DNA of 64,000 bases from Haemophilus haemolyticus_M. Lineage in GTDB: Bacteria; Pseudomonadota; Gammaproteobacteria; Enterobacterales; Pasteurellaceae. The position numbers and the translations under genes were made by a program. The stretch is from contig NZ_QQGD01000001.1 in assembly GCF_003490935.1 (NCBI RefSeq), forward strand, positions 372,001-436,000, given 5' to 3'. Under the pieces are notes generated by a model. That model ran no database searches. It was not told where the DNA came from and saw only the letters and a list, made by a program, of their open reading frames with translations. Shown piece by piece: positions 52,141 through 60,743 of the stretch (the first letter of the stretch is position 1; the number at the start of each line of letters is the position of its first letter).

Positions 52141-54321
52141 CTACCGCACTTTTTCCAGTTTTGCCAAATGTGCAATGAGCCATTTAATGCCTTGCGCTTG
52201 GAAGGCAATTTGGAGGCGAGTATTGTTATCTGATCCTTCGACATTAATGACGGTGCCAAAACCGAATTTTTCATGTTTGACTTTTTGACCCATTTTCCAT
52301 TCATTTTCGACCGCACAGGTATTCGACAATGAACCGACTTTTGCTAGATTCATTGCGCGCGTGACAGTTCCTCGTAAACGAATTTCTTGGATACATTCTC
52401 GTGGTAATTCCGCAATAAAGCGTGATGGCAAATGGCGTTCTTCTTTGGCATATAATCGACGACTTTCTGCATAAGAGATGGTCAGTTTTTTCTTCGCGCG
52501 AGTAATACCGACGTAAGCTAAACGACGTTCTTCTTCTAAACGTCCAGGTTCTTCAAAAGAACGGAAACTTGGGAATAAACCTTCTTCTACGCCAACCATA
52601 AATACACGAGGAAATTCTAAGCCTTTAGCAGAGTGTAATGTCATCATTTCTACACAAGATTGATGCGGAGAAGCTTGTTCTTCACCTGCTTCTAAAGAGG
52701 CGTGAGTTAAAAAGGCGGTAAGCTCCGTCATATCTTCTGCATCATCAGGTTTGATGAATTCACGGGTTGCGGTAACTAATTCTTCCAAGTTTTCAATCCG
52801 CACTTCGCCTTTTTCACCTTTTTCTTGTTTATACATTTCATATAAACCTGAATGTTTAATCACAAAATCAGTTTGTGCGAAAAGCGGCATTTCTGCGGTA
52901 TCAAGTTGTAGTGAATTAATTAATTCTTGGAAACGCAATAATGCTGTTGAGGCTCGCCCAGCCAACATATTTTCTTGTGTTGCGACTTGTACTGCTTGCC
53001 ATAAGGTAATTTGGCGTTCGCGTGTTAAGTTACGCAATATATCTAAAGTGCGGTCACCAATGCCACGGGTTGGCGTATTAATTACACGCTCAAAAGCCGC
53101 ATCATCTTGACGATTATTAATCAAACGAAGATAGGCTAACGCATCTTTAATTTCTTGACGTTCGAAGAAACGCATACCGCCATAAATACGATATGGAATT
53201 TGACAACGAATCAAGGCTTCTTCAATAACGCGTGATTGGCTATTACTACGATAAAGTACAGCGCAATCATCAAGTTTTCCGCCATGTTCTACCCAATCCT
53301 GAATTTGTGAGGCAATAAATTTTGCTTCGTCTAATTCATTAAAAGCGGCATAGATGCCCACTGGATTGCCTTTTTCACCCTCTGTCCATAAATTTTTACC
53401 AAGACGATCACTATTGTTTGCAATTAATTCATTTGCGCTGTTTAAGATATTGGCGGTAGAACGATAGTTTTGTTCAAGGCGGATTGTTTCGGCTTTGAAA
53501 TCTTTCAAGAATTTTTGAATATTTTCGATTTGTGCGCCACGCCAACCATAAATAGATTGATCATCATCACCTACGATCATGACCTTGCCTGCGTTACCCG
53601 CAAGAATTTTGATCCATTTATATTGGATTTTATTGGTGTCTTGAAACTCATCCACCAAAATATGCTGAAAACGTTGTTGATAACGTTGCAAAATTAATGG
53701 TTTTTTCTCAAATAATTCATAGGCCCGAATTAATAATTCAGCAAAATCGACCAATCCTGCGCGATCGCAAGTGTCTTGATAGATCTTATAAATTTTAATC
53801 CATTCACGCTCTTGACGATCATTAAAATCTTCAATATCGTTTGGGCGCAAGCCTTCATCTTTTTTGTTATTGATGTACCAACAAGCCTGTTTAGGAGGAA
53901 AAGCTTTTTCATCAAAATTATGTAATTTTAATAACCGTTTAATTAAACGAAGTTGATCTTCTGAATCCAGAATTTGGAAATCTTGTGGCAATCCTACATC
54001 TAAATGATGGGCTCGTAATAAACGATGGGCAATGCTATGGAAGGTACCAATCCACATACCAAATAATTGATGTTGTGCGTGTTTGGCAAGGGTAGCTTGA
54101 ATACGATGACGCATTTCTGCTGCTGCTTTATTGGTAAACGTTACTGCCATAATGCTGCCTTCAGAAATATTTTCTACCGCAATTAACCAAGCGATACGGT
54201 GCGTCAATACACGCGTTTTGCCAGAGCCTGCACCAGCTAGCACTAAGTGATTACCAAGAGGAGCTGCTACGGCTTCGCGTTGTTTATCGTTAAGTCCGTC
54301 AAGTAATTCAGAAATATCCAT
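52141..54321 (-). CDS. uvrD: DNA helicase II UvrD
   Basis: SF1 3'-5' helicase of nucleotide-excision and mismatch repair. It has 726 residues. Motif I GAGSGKT (about 29-35), motif II VDEFQDTN (about 221-228), motif IV-like LEQNYRST (about 280) and motif V LHSAKGLEFPRVF (about 553) are in order, followed by a C-terminal Tudor-like end (KFGFGTVINVEG). The start ATG at 54321 is close to the TPP-riboswitch promoter on the opposite strand. Confidence 0.97.
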   Translation of the reverse strand: MDISELLDGLNDKQREAVAAPLGNHLVLAGAGSGKTRVLTHRIAWLIAVENISEGSIMAVTFTNKAAAEMRHRIQATLAKHAQHQLFGMWIGTFHSIAHRLLRAHHLDVGLPQDFQILDSEDQLRLIKRLLKLHNFDEKAFPPKQACWYINNKKDEGLRPNDIEDFNDRQEREWIKIYKIYQDTCDRAGLVDFAELLIRAYELFEKKPLILQRYQQRFQHILVDEFQDTNKIQYKWIKILAGNAGKVMIVGDDDQSIYGWRGAQIENIQKFLKDFKAETIRLEQNYRSTANILNSANELIANNSDRLGKNLWTEGEKGNPVGIYAAFNELDEAKFIASQIQDWVEHGGKLDDCAVLYRSNSQSRVIEEALIRCQIPYRIYGGMRFFERQEIKDALAYLRLINNRQDDAAFERVINTPTRGIGDRTLDILRNLTRERQITLWQAVQVATQENMLAGRASTALLRFQELINSLQLDTAEMPLFAQTDFVIKHSGLYEMYKQEKGEKGEVRIENLEELVTATREFIKPDDAEDMTELTAFLTHASLEAGEEQASPHQSCVEMMTLHSAKGLEFPRVFMVGVEEGLFPSFRSFEEPGRLEEERRLAYVGITRAKKKLTISYAESRRLYAKEERHLPSRFIAELPRECIQEIRLRGTVTRAMNLAKVGSLSNTCAVENEWKMGQKVKHEKFGFGTVINVEGSDNNTRLQIAFQAQGIKWLIAHLAKLEKVR

Positions 54322-54408
54322 GATGAAATTTTTATCTGTTCAAATTTACAGGAATTATAAGTCTAATTTTTTTATATCACAATCAAGAAAATCATAAACT
54401 TATCAGAC

Positions 54409-54437
54409 TTTACAAAAATAGTATTACAACTTATATT
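54409..54437 (+). promoter_or_regulatory. Promoter of the TPP-riboswitch transcript
   Basis: TTTACA (54409-54414), 17-bp spacer, TATATT (54432-54437); the predicted start is near 54444, exactly at the riboswitch 5' end. Confidence 0.65.
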
Positions 54438-54444
54438 GATTCGC

Positions 54445-54573
54445 GGTTAGTCGGGGTGCGGACATCGCTGAGAAAATACCCGTGAACCTGAAACAGTTAG
54501 CACTGGCGTAGGAAACTAATCTCTCCTCCTTAAAGGGCTGACTTACTTTTTTCTGTATTCATATAAGTAAGGA
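54445..54573 (+). promoter_or_regulatory. TPP riboswitch (thi box) with predicted ribosome-site switch
   Basis: The conserved thiamin-pyrophosphate elements are in order: GGGGTGC (54453-54459), GCTGAGA (54467-54473), TACCCGTGAACCTG (54477-54490) and CTGGCGTAGG (54503-54512). TTAGT (54447-54451) and ACTAA (54515-54519) can close the P1 stem. Downstream, CTTACTT (54542-54548) can pair with AAGTAAG (54565-54571), hiding the AAGGA ribosome-binding site, so translational control is likely. The aptamer is certain by motif; the switch mechanism is inferred. Confidence 0.92.
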
Positions 54574-54579
54574 TGCATC

Positions 54580-55641
54580 ATGACACTCTCTTTTTCTTTA
54601 AAAAATTCTTTTAAATTGACCGCACTTTCCAGTGTGCTTGGTTGCGGCTTATTAGGATTAAGTTTATCAACCCCTGCTCAAGCGGAAGGCAAATTAGTGC
54701 TTTATTGCAGTGTCCAAAATACGACTTGTGAAAAAGTCGCTCACGCGTTTAGCAAAAAATATAATGTGGACACTCAGTTTGTGCGTAATAGCACTGGGAC
54801 TGTATTAGGCAAAATCAAAGCCGAAAAAGAAAATCCACAAGCAGATGTGTGGTATGGTGGTACATTGGAACCGCACTTTCAGGCTCGAGATGCTGGTTTG
54901 TTAGAAACTTATCGTTCTCCTCTGCAAAAAGAAATTATGCCTCAATTCAAAAAGCTCACTGAACAACGCGGCGATACTACGTCGATTATTTATCTTATGG
55001 AGCTTGGCATTGGGATGAATGAAAAACTGCTGGCTGAAAAAAATATTGCAAAACCTCAGTGTTATGCTGATTTATTAAAACCAGAATTTAAAGGGTTAAT
55101 TCAATATCCAGATCCTCGAGTATCGGGCACTGGCTACACCATTCTTACAACTTTAATTGAAATTATGGGCGAAGATAAAGCCTTTGCTTATTTGAAAGAA
55201 CTTGACAAAAACATTGCTCAATACACGAAAACTGGATTAGCAACGGCTAATATTTCTACTGGTGCAGCCGCAGTTGATATTGGTTTTATGCATACTTATG
55301 TGCGTGAAAAGGATAAAGGCGCACCGGTTATTGGGGCTTTACCTTGCGAAGGCACAGGTTATACGTTAGGGGCGGTCAGTATCATTAAAAATGGACGCAA
55401 TTTAGATAATGCTAAACGCTTTGTCGATTTTGTTCTTTCTGCTGAAGCTCAAGAAATTCCTTGGCGTGAGGCGGATTCTTACCAACTGCCAACAAATATT
55501 CATGCCAAAGCACATCCACATCTTTCAGAGCCAGCAAAACTTAAATTACTTGATATTGATTTCATCAAGTTTGGTTCGGATCAAGAAGCGAAGCGATTAA
55601 TAGAACGCTGGGTTGAAAATGTGAAGGAAAGAAAAGAGTAA
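54580..55641 (+). CDS. Periplasmic substrate-binding protein under TPP riboswitch (AfuA/FbpA-like, COG1840)
   Basis: 353-residue ABC-transporter solute-binding protein of the iron/thiamine/sugar-phosphate type. A long signal region (about 1-35) ends in AQA; LGCG inside it could alternatively be a lipobox. The mature domain has LVLYCSVQNTTCEKVAHAF, STGTVLGKIKAE, ADVWYGGTLEPHFQA and PDPRVSGTGY, as in AfuA and FbpA relatives. It lacks the Tyr-Tyr iron ligands of HitA. The riboswitch suggests thiamine or a precursor as cargo, but no permease or ATPase gene is adjacent, so the ligand is open. Possibly the H. influenzae afuA homologue or a thiamine-related paralogue. Confidence 0.75.
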   Translation: MTLSFSLKNSFKLTALSSVLGCGLLGLSLSTPAQAEGKLVLYCSVQNTTCEKVAHAFSKKYNVDTQFVRNSTGTVLGKIKAEKENPQADVWYGGTLEPHFQARDAGLLETYRSPLQKEIMPQFKKLTEQRGDTTSIIYLMELGIGMNEKLLAEKNIAKPQCYADLLKPEFKGLIQYPDPRVSGTGYTILTTLIEIMGEDKAFAYLKELDKNIAQYTKTGLATANISTGAAAVDIGFMHTYVREKDKGAPVIGALPCEGTGYTLGAVSIIKNGRNLDNAKRFVDFVLSAEAQEIPWREADSYQLPTNIHAKAHPHLSEPAKLKLLDIDFIKFGSDQEAKRLIERWVENVKERKE

Positions 55642-55656
55642 TTGATGTTAGCCTGA

Positions 55657-55688
55657 TAAAAGTGCGGTGAAAATTCACCGCGCTTTGC
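55657..55688. terminator. Uptake-sequence hairpin after the substrate-binding protein gene
   Basis: AAAAGTGCGGTGAA and TTCACCGCGCTTT are inverted, with one A-to-G change in the right core. Hairpin with A/T flanks lying between the binding-protein gene and htpG. Confidence 0.7.
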
Positions 55689-55762
55689 TTTTCCCCTTGA
55701 AATCTTTCTTTTTATTCTTATATCTGTGACGTTCAATTTTTATCTTTATGAAGGAAAAAATT

Positions 55763-57643
55763 ATGTCACAAAATCAAGAAACTCGTGGCTTCCAATCTGA
55801 AGTCAAACAACTTCTCCAATTAATGATTCATTCTTTGTATTCCAACAAAGAGATTTTTTTACGTGAATTAATTTCTAATGCCTCTGATGCAGCAGATAAA
55901 TTACGCTTTAAAGCACTTTCCAACCCTGCTTTATATGAAGGTGATGGTGACTTGCGTGTGCGCGTTAGCTTTGATGCGGATAAAGGCACTATTACAATTA
56001 GCGATAACGGCATTGGTATGACTCGCGAGCAAGTCATCGATCATTTGGGGACGATTGCAAAATCAGGAACAAAAGAATTTTTAACCGCACTTGGCCAAGA
56101 TCAAGCAAAAAATAGCCAACTTATTGGGCAATTTGGTGTAGGTTTCTATTCGGCGTTTATAGTTGCCGATAAAGTGACGGTGAAAACCCGTGCGGCAGGT
56201 GAGGCAACTGATAAAGGCGTACTCTGGGAATCTGTGGGCGAAGGCGAATATTCTGTGGCGGATATTGAGAAAAAATCCCGTGGCACAGATGTGATTTTAC
56301 ATTTACGCGAAGATGAAAAAGAATTTTTAAACGAATGGCGTTTACGTGAAATTATCGGTAAATATTCTGACCATATTGGCTTGCCAGTGGAAATGCTAAC
56401 GAAAGAATACGATGATGAAGGCAAAGAGAGCGGTGAGAAATGGGAGAAAATTAATAAATCCGATGCACTTTGGACTCGTTCTAAAAATGATGTGTCCGAT
56501 GAGGAATACAAAGAGTTTTATAAACACTTAAGCCATGATTTTGCTGATCCTGTGACTTGGGCGCATAACAAAGTTGAAGGAAATCAAGCATATACTAGTT
56601 TGCTTTATGTGCCAGCTAAAGCACCTTGGGATTTATTTAATCGCGAACATAAACACGGCTTAAAACTTTATGTTCAACGCGTATTTATTATGGATGATGC
56701 TGAGCAATTTATGCCTAATTATCTACGTTTTATGCATGGTTTAATCGATAGCAATGACTTGCCATTAAATGTATCTCGTGAAATTTTACAAGATAACAAA
56801 ATTACTGCTGCACTACGCAAAGCATTAACTAAGCGTTCATTACAAATGCTAGAAAAATTAGCAAAAGATGATGCAGAAAAATATCTTCAATTCTGGAAAG
56901 AGTTTGGTTTAGTCTTGAAAGAAGGCCCTGCAGAAGATTTTGGTAACAAAGAAACTGTTGCGAAGTTATTGCGTTTTGCTTCAACGCATAATGATAGCAG
57001 CGAGCAAACTGTATCTTTAGAAGATTACATCTCGCGTATGAAAGAGGGGCAAAAAGCTATCTATTACATTACAGCGGATAGTTATGTCGCAGCGAAAAAT
57101 AGCCCGCACTTGGAATTATTCAATAAAAAAGGCATTGAGGTTTTATTGCTTTCCGATCGCATTGATGAATGGATGTTAAGCTATTTAACTGAATTCGATG
57201 GTAAACAATTACAAAGTATTACAAAAGCAGATTTAGATTTAGGCGATTTAGCGGATAAAGAATCTGAAACACAAAAACAACAAGATGAAGCTTTTGGTAG
57301 TTTTATTGAACGTGTGAAAAACTTACTTGGCGAACGGGTAAAAACGGTGCGTTTAACACACAATTTAACGGATACACCAGCGGTGGTTTCTACAGATAAT
57401 GATCAAATGACGACCCAAATGTCGAAATTGTTTGCAGCTGCAGGGCAACCTGTACCAGAAGTAAAATACACTTTTGAACTTAATCCAGAACACTATTTAG
57501 TGAAAAAAGTGGCTGATATTGCCGATGAAACTGAATTTGCTGATTGGGTGGAATTGTTGCTCGAACAAGCTATGTTAGCAGAGCGCGGATCTTTGGAAAA
57601 TCCAGCTGTGTTTATTAAGCGCATTAATAAGTTGTTGGCATAA
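55763..57643 (+). CDS. htpG: Chaperone HtpG (Hsp90)
   Basis: Bacterial Hsp90, a cytoplasmic ATP-dependent chaperone working with DnaK. I take the ATG at 55763 (MSQNQETRGF; 626 residues) with AAGGA 9 bp upstream; the in-frame ATG at 55748 overlaps that ribosome-binding site. N-terminal ATP lid region has ELISNASDAADKLR, DNGIGM and GQFGVGFYS; the middle and dimerisation domains follow. Terminator 57649-57680. Confidence 0.97.
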   Translation: MSQNQETRGFQSEVKQLLQLMIHSLYSNKEIFLRELISNASDAADKLRFKALSNPALYEGDGDLRVRVSFDADKGTITISDNGIGMTREQVIDHLGTIAKSGTKEFLTALGQDQAKNSQLIGQFGVGFYSAFIVADKVTVKTRAAGEATDKGVLWESVGEGEYSVADIEKKSRGTDVILHLREDEKEFLNEWRLREIIGKYSDHIGLPVEMLTKEYDDEGKESGEKWEKINKSDALWTRSKNDVSDEEYKEFYKHLSHDFADPVTWAHNKVEGNQAYTSLLYVPAKAPWDLFNREHKHGLKLYVQRVFIMDDAEQFMPNYLRFMHGLIDSNDLPLNVSREILQDNKITAALRKALTKRSLQMLEKLAKDDAEKYLQFWKEFGLVLKEGPAEDFGNKETVAKLLRFASTHNDSSEQTVSLEDYISRMKEGQKAIYYITADSYVAAKNSPHLELFNKKGIEVLLLSDRIDEWMLSYLTEFDGKQLQSITKADLDLGDLADKESETQKQQDEAFGSFIERVKNLLGERVKTVRLTHNLTDTPAVVSTDNDQMTTQMSKLFAAAGQPVPEVKYTFELNPEHYLVKKVADIADETEFADWVELLLEQAMLAERGSLENPAVFIKRINKLLA

Positions 57644-57648
57644 TAAAT

Positions 57649-57680
57649 AAACGCCTTGGTGTAGTTCCAAGGCGTTTTTA
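57649..57680 (+). terminator. htpG terminator
   Basis: AAACGCCTTGG pairs perfectly with CCAAGGCGTTT around TGTAGTT, then TTTA; rho-independent. Confidence 0.9.
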
Positions 57681-57776
57681 GTTTCAATCTATTTTTGAAT
57701 AGATTATTTTATTTCACCACCTAACTTATTTTCATCACTTAGTTGTAAATAAGATAAATGTAGTCTTTTCTTTTTT

Positions 57777-57932
57777 TTATTGTCCGCCTGGGCGACGATC
57801 AGCGGCACGATCTCCACAGGCTGAGCCATCTTTTGCGGTTTGCCAATAATGATCACATCTTCCTGCGTTAGCAAAAGATGAAAATGTACCTAAAGCAAAT
57901 GTTGCTAATAAAATCATTACAATTTTTTTCAT
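57777..57932 (-). CDS. Small secreted Cys peptide, 51 residues
   Basis: Short gene: ATG at 57932 preceded by GGAG (7 bases upstream), stop at 57777. The product starts with a clear signal peptide (MKKIVMILLATFALGTFSSF, then ANA|GRC cleavage at about 23), leaving a mature peptide of 28 residues with Cys26 and Cys39 and an Arg/Gly-rich end (GDRAADRRPGG). Two Cys could form one disulphide. It resembles short secreted peptides with a CGxRAA..R.GG ending that I vaguely recall in other gammaproteobacteria; no function known. Divergent from the XRE regulator 180 bp away. Bases were translated by hand. Confidence 0.7.
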   Translation of the reverse strand: MKKIVMILLATFALGTFSSFANAGRCDHYWQTAKDGSACGDRAADRRPGGQ

Positions 57933-58112
57933 ATATACTCCAATGTAAATTAAACATAGTATGAATAAAACACGACACTAAATTGACTTTAGGTTAAAAT
58001 CTTCATGCGGTGTATATTCTTATAAATTATAATTCTATGGATATTATACAAAAGATAGTAGTTGTAATGATGTTCTATACTATTTGTTACTTGACAAAAT
58101 ATGAGGTCTAAA

Positions 58113-58511
58113 ATGAGCGTTAATGAGAAAGTAAGATTATTCAGAGAGTTAAATCAATGGTCTCAAGAAGAAATGGCTGAAAGAATGAATATGTCTGTGG
58201 CTGGATATGCAAAAATTGAAAGAGGTGAAACGAATATAAGCCTTCATAAATTGAAACAGATAGCATCAGTCCTACAAATAGATCTTTTGGATTTGGTATC
58301 CACCCATGATAGCGGCGTTATTTTAGTTGGTGGAGAAAATAATCAAAATCATTTTCGTAATAACTATTATGGTAATCAAGCAGCTGAGTTAGAAGTAGAA
58401 AAATTAAAGTTAGAATTAAAACATAAAGATGAATTATTGAAACAAAGAGAAAATGAATTAGAAATTTTAAGAGATATAGTAAATTTATTAAAACAACAAA
58501 TGAAAGATTAG
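58113..58511 (+). CDS. XRE-family HTH regulator with C-terminal coiled coil
   Basis: Predicted DNA-binding protein of 132 residues (ATG at 58113 with GAGGT upstream; ATG at 58101 overlaps that ribosome site). Cro/C1-type helix-turn-helix covers about 7-60 (LNQWSQEEMAERMNMSVAGY, then KIERGETNISLHKLKQIA), a linker with a polar Asn-rich patch (GGENNQNHFRNNYYGNQ), and an uninterrupted heptad coiled coil at about 88-130. This layout is common in small regulators near mobile or toxin-antitoxin genes in Pasteurellaceae. Target unknown; the divergent peptide gene is the obvious candidate. Codon use is AT-richer than neighbours. Confidence 0.85.
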   Translation: MSVNEKVRLFRELNQWSQEEMAERMNMSVAGYAKIERGETNISLHKLKQIASVLQIDLLDLVSTHDSGVILVGGENNQNHFRNNYYGNQAAELEVEKLKLELKHKDELLKQRENELEILRDIVNLLKQQMKD

Positions 58512-58519
58512 GGGATATT

Positions 58520-58864
58520 ATGCTAATAGTCTATGGCATTAAAAATTGCGATACAGTAAAAAAAGCGTTGAAATGGCTAGCGGATCACAACATTGAACAC
58601 AAACTTCACGACTACCGTGTTGATGGTTTAGATTCTAATTTTTTAGTCCAAGCAGAAGCTAAATTTGGCTGGGATGTATTGGTGAATAAACGCAGTACAA
58701 CTTGGCGTAATTTGGATGAACAAGTTAAAAATTCTCTTGATAAAACGACCGCACTTTCCGTGTTGGCGGAAAATCCAACCTTAATTAAACGCCCAATTAT
58801 TTTACAAGATGGAAAGGCATTAATTGGATTTAATGAAAAGGAATATCAGGCTGCTTTTGCTTAA
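58520..58864 (+). CDS. ArsC/Spx-family protein (YffB-like)
   Basis: 114-residue thioredoxin-fold protein of the ArsC/Spx family. The single Cys is in GIKNCDTVKKAL (about 10), without the second redox Cys of ArsC or the CxxC of Spx, so the family's reductase role is unproven. RPIILQDGKALIGF matches the conserved C-terminal part of YffB. Located 8 bp after the XRE gene and 26 bp before dapE, which in E. coli is also next to yffB. Confidence 0.9.
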   Translation: MLIVYGIKNCDTVKKALKWLADHNIEHKLHDYRVDGLDSNFLVQAEAKFGWDVLVNKRSTTWRNLDEQVKNSLDKTTALSVLAENPTLIKRPIILQDGKALIGFNEKEYQAAFA

Positions 58865-58890
58865 AGTGCGGTTATTTTTTAGGAGTTTTT

Positions 58891-60024
58891 ATGAGAGAAA
58901 AAGTGGTTTCGTTGGCGCGAGATTTAATTCGTCGCCCGTCTATTAGCCCTAATGACGAAGGCTGTCAGCAAATTATCGCTGAACGTTTAGAAAAGTTAGG
59001 TTTTCAAATTGAATGGATGCCTTTTAATGATACGCTGAATTTGTGGGCAAAACATGGAGCGGGTGAGCCAGTTATTGCTTTTGCGGGACATACGGATGTT
59101 GTGCCTACTGGTGATGAAAATCAATGGTCGTATTCTCCGTTTTCTGCTGAGATTATTGATGGCATGCTTTATGGCCGTGGTGCGGCGGATATGAAAGGCT
59201 CCCTTGCAGCAATGATTTTGGCGGCAGAAGAATACGTAAAAGCTAACCCTAACCATAAAGGTACTATTGCATTATTGATTACGTCTGACGAAGAGGCAGC
59301 CGCAAAAGACGGCACCGTGCGAGTGGTTGAGACTTTAATGACGCGTGATGAAAAAGTTACTTATTGTATGGTTGGCGAGCCATCGAGTGCTAAAAACTTA
59401 GGCGATGTTGTCAAAAATGGTCGCCGAGGCTCCATTACAGGAAATCTTTATATTCAGGGGATTCAAGGACATGTGGCATATCCGCATTTAGCCGAAAACC
59501 CAATCCATAAAGCAGCCCCATTTTTGCAAGAATTAACAACTTACCAATGGGATGAAGGCAATGAGTTTTTCCCTCCAACAAGCCTACAAATTGCTAATAT
59601 TCATGCGGGTACAGGAAGTAATAATGTGATTCCAGGCGAGTTATATATTCAGTTCAATTTGCGTTATTGCACAGAAGTAACGGATGAAATCATCAAGCAA
59701 AAAGTGGCTGAAATGCTAGAAAAACACAATTTGAAATATCGTATTGAATGGAATTTATCAGGTAAACCGTTTTTAACAAAACCAGGTAAATTATTAGATT
59801 CGATAACCTCCGCTATTGAGGAAATCACAGGCATAACGCCAAAGGCTGAAACAGGTGGTGGCACGTCAGATGGTCGTTTTATTGCATTGATGGGCGCTGA
59901 AGTAGTGGAATTTGGTCCGCTTAACGCAACAATTCATAAAGTAAATGAATGTGTCAGTGTTGAAGATCTTGGAAAGTGCGGTGAAATTTATCACAAAATG
60001 TTAGTGAATTTATTGGATAGCTAA
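58891..60024 (+). CDS. dapE: Succinyl-diaminopimelate desuccinylase
   Basis: Di-zinc M20 enzyme making LL-diaminopimelate for lysine and murein. It has 377 residues, the length of the crystallised H. influenzae enzyme. Zinc and catalytic residues appear at GHTDVVPTGDE (His67), GRGAADMKGS (Asp100), TSDEEAAA (Glu134/135) and the C-terminal ATIHKVNE (His349). Supplies the meso-DAP used by MurE at the other end of the window. Confidence 0.97.
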   Translation: MREKVVSLARDLIRRPSISPNDEGCQQIIAERLEKLGFQIEWMPFNDTLNLWAKHGAGEPVIAFAGHTDVVPTGDENQWSYSPFSAEIIDGMLYGRGAADMKGSLAAMILAAEEYVKANPNHKGTIALLITSDEEAAAKDGTVRVVETLMTRDEKVTYCMVGEPSSAKNLGDVVKNGRRGSITGNLYIQGIQGHVAYPHLAENPIHKAAPFLQELTTYQWDEGNEFFPPTSLQIANIHAGTGSNNVIPGELYIQFNLRYCTEVTDEIIKQKVAEMLEKHNLKYRIEWNLSGKPFLTKPGKLLDSITSAIEEITGITPKAETGGGTSDGRFIALMGAEVVEFGPLNATIHKVNECVSVEDLGKCGEIYHKMLVNLLDS

Positions 60025-60025
60025 A

Positions 60026-60706
60026 ATGAAATTAACGCCAGAAATGCTTACAGGAAAGTCCCGTGAGCATTTAGTCAATTTACCCGCAACTCATTCATCA
60101 AATCATTTTTTGCAAACACAAGCTGTGCAAGCATTTCAAGGGCTGCAACAAAGTGCGGCGAAAAATGGTTTTAATTTACAGCCAGCGAGTAGTTTTCGTG
60201 ATTTTGAACGCCAGCAGCTTATTTGGAACAGCAAGTTTAAGGGCGAGAGAAAAGTCCATGATGACACAGGAAAGGCATTAGATTTGAGCCAATTAGATGA
60301 CTGGCAAAAATGTCAGGTGATTTTACGTTGGTCTGCATTGCCAGGGGCGAGCCGTCATCATTGGGGAACGGAAGTGGATATTTTCGATCCTGATCTTTTG
60401 CCACAGGGGCAATCTTTACAACTGGAGCCTTGGGAATATGAAAAAGGTGGCTATTTCTTTGAATTGAGTGAATTTCTTACCGAAAATTTACCGCACTTTG
60501 ATTTTGCTTTGCCTTTTATAAATATGCACTCCAATAAGAAAGTGGGGCGGGAGCCTTGGCATATCAGTTATTTGCCGTTAGCTGAATTGGCAAGCCAGCA
60601 ATTTTCTCCAGACATTTTGCAACAGGCGTGGAAAGGGGAAAATATTTTAGGCGCAGACTGTTTAATATCAAATCTTGAACAAATTTTTTCTGAATATATT
60701 GTTTAA
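60026..60706 (+). CDS. M15-family D-Ala-D-Ala carboxypeptidase-like protein
   Basis: 226-residue VanY/DdlC-like protein: SRHHWGTEVDIFD contains the S-x-H-x-x-G-x-x-x-D zinc motif (SRHHWGTEVD, about 112-121), and REPWHIS near 178 holds the third zinc His. No signal peptide is apparent, so a periplasmic role is uncertain; many M15B homologues are likewise annotated from sequence only. Starts 1 bp after dapE and may be coupled with it. Corresponds to HI0101 by position. Confidence 0.8.
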   Translation: MKLTPEMLTGKSREHLVNLPATHSSNHFLQTQAVQAFQGLQQSAAKNGFNLQPASSFRDFERQQLIWNSKFKGERKVHDDTGKALDLSQLDDWQKCQVILRWSALPGASRHHWGTEVDIFDPDLLPQGQSLQLEPWEYEKGGYFFELSEFLTENLPHFDFALPFINMHSNKKVGREPWHISYLPLAELASQQFSPDILQQAWKGENILGADCLISNLEQIFSEYIV

Positions 60707-60743
60707 AAATAAAGCCTTATCGTGAAGATAAGGCTTTATTTTT
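60706..60743. terminator. Bidirectional terminator between the M15 gene and hitC
   Basis: AAAAATAAAGCCTTATC pairs with GATAAGGCTTTATTTTT around GTGAA-like loop (60705-60743): an A/T-flanked GCC stem that can stop both converging transcripts. Confidence 0.9.

Noticed and set aside
56146..56511. 121-codon frame antisense to htpG
   Set aside because: Ser-rich shadow of the htpG charged linker; no ribosome-binding site.
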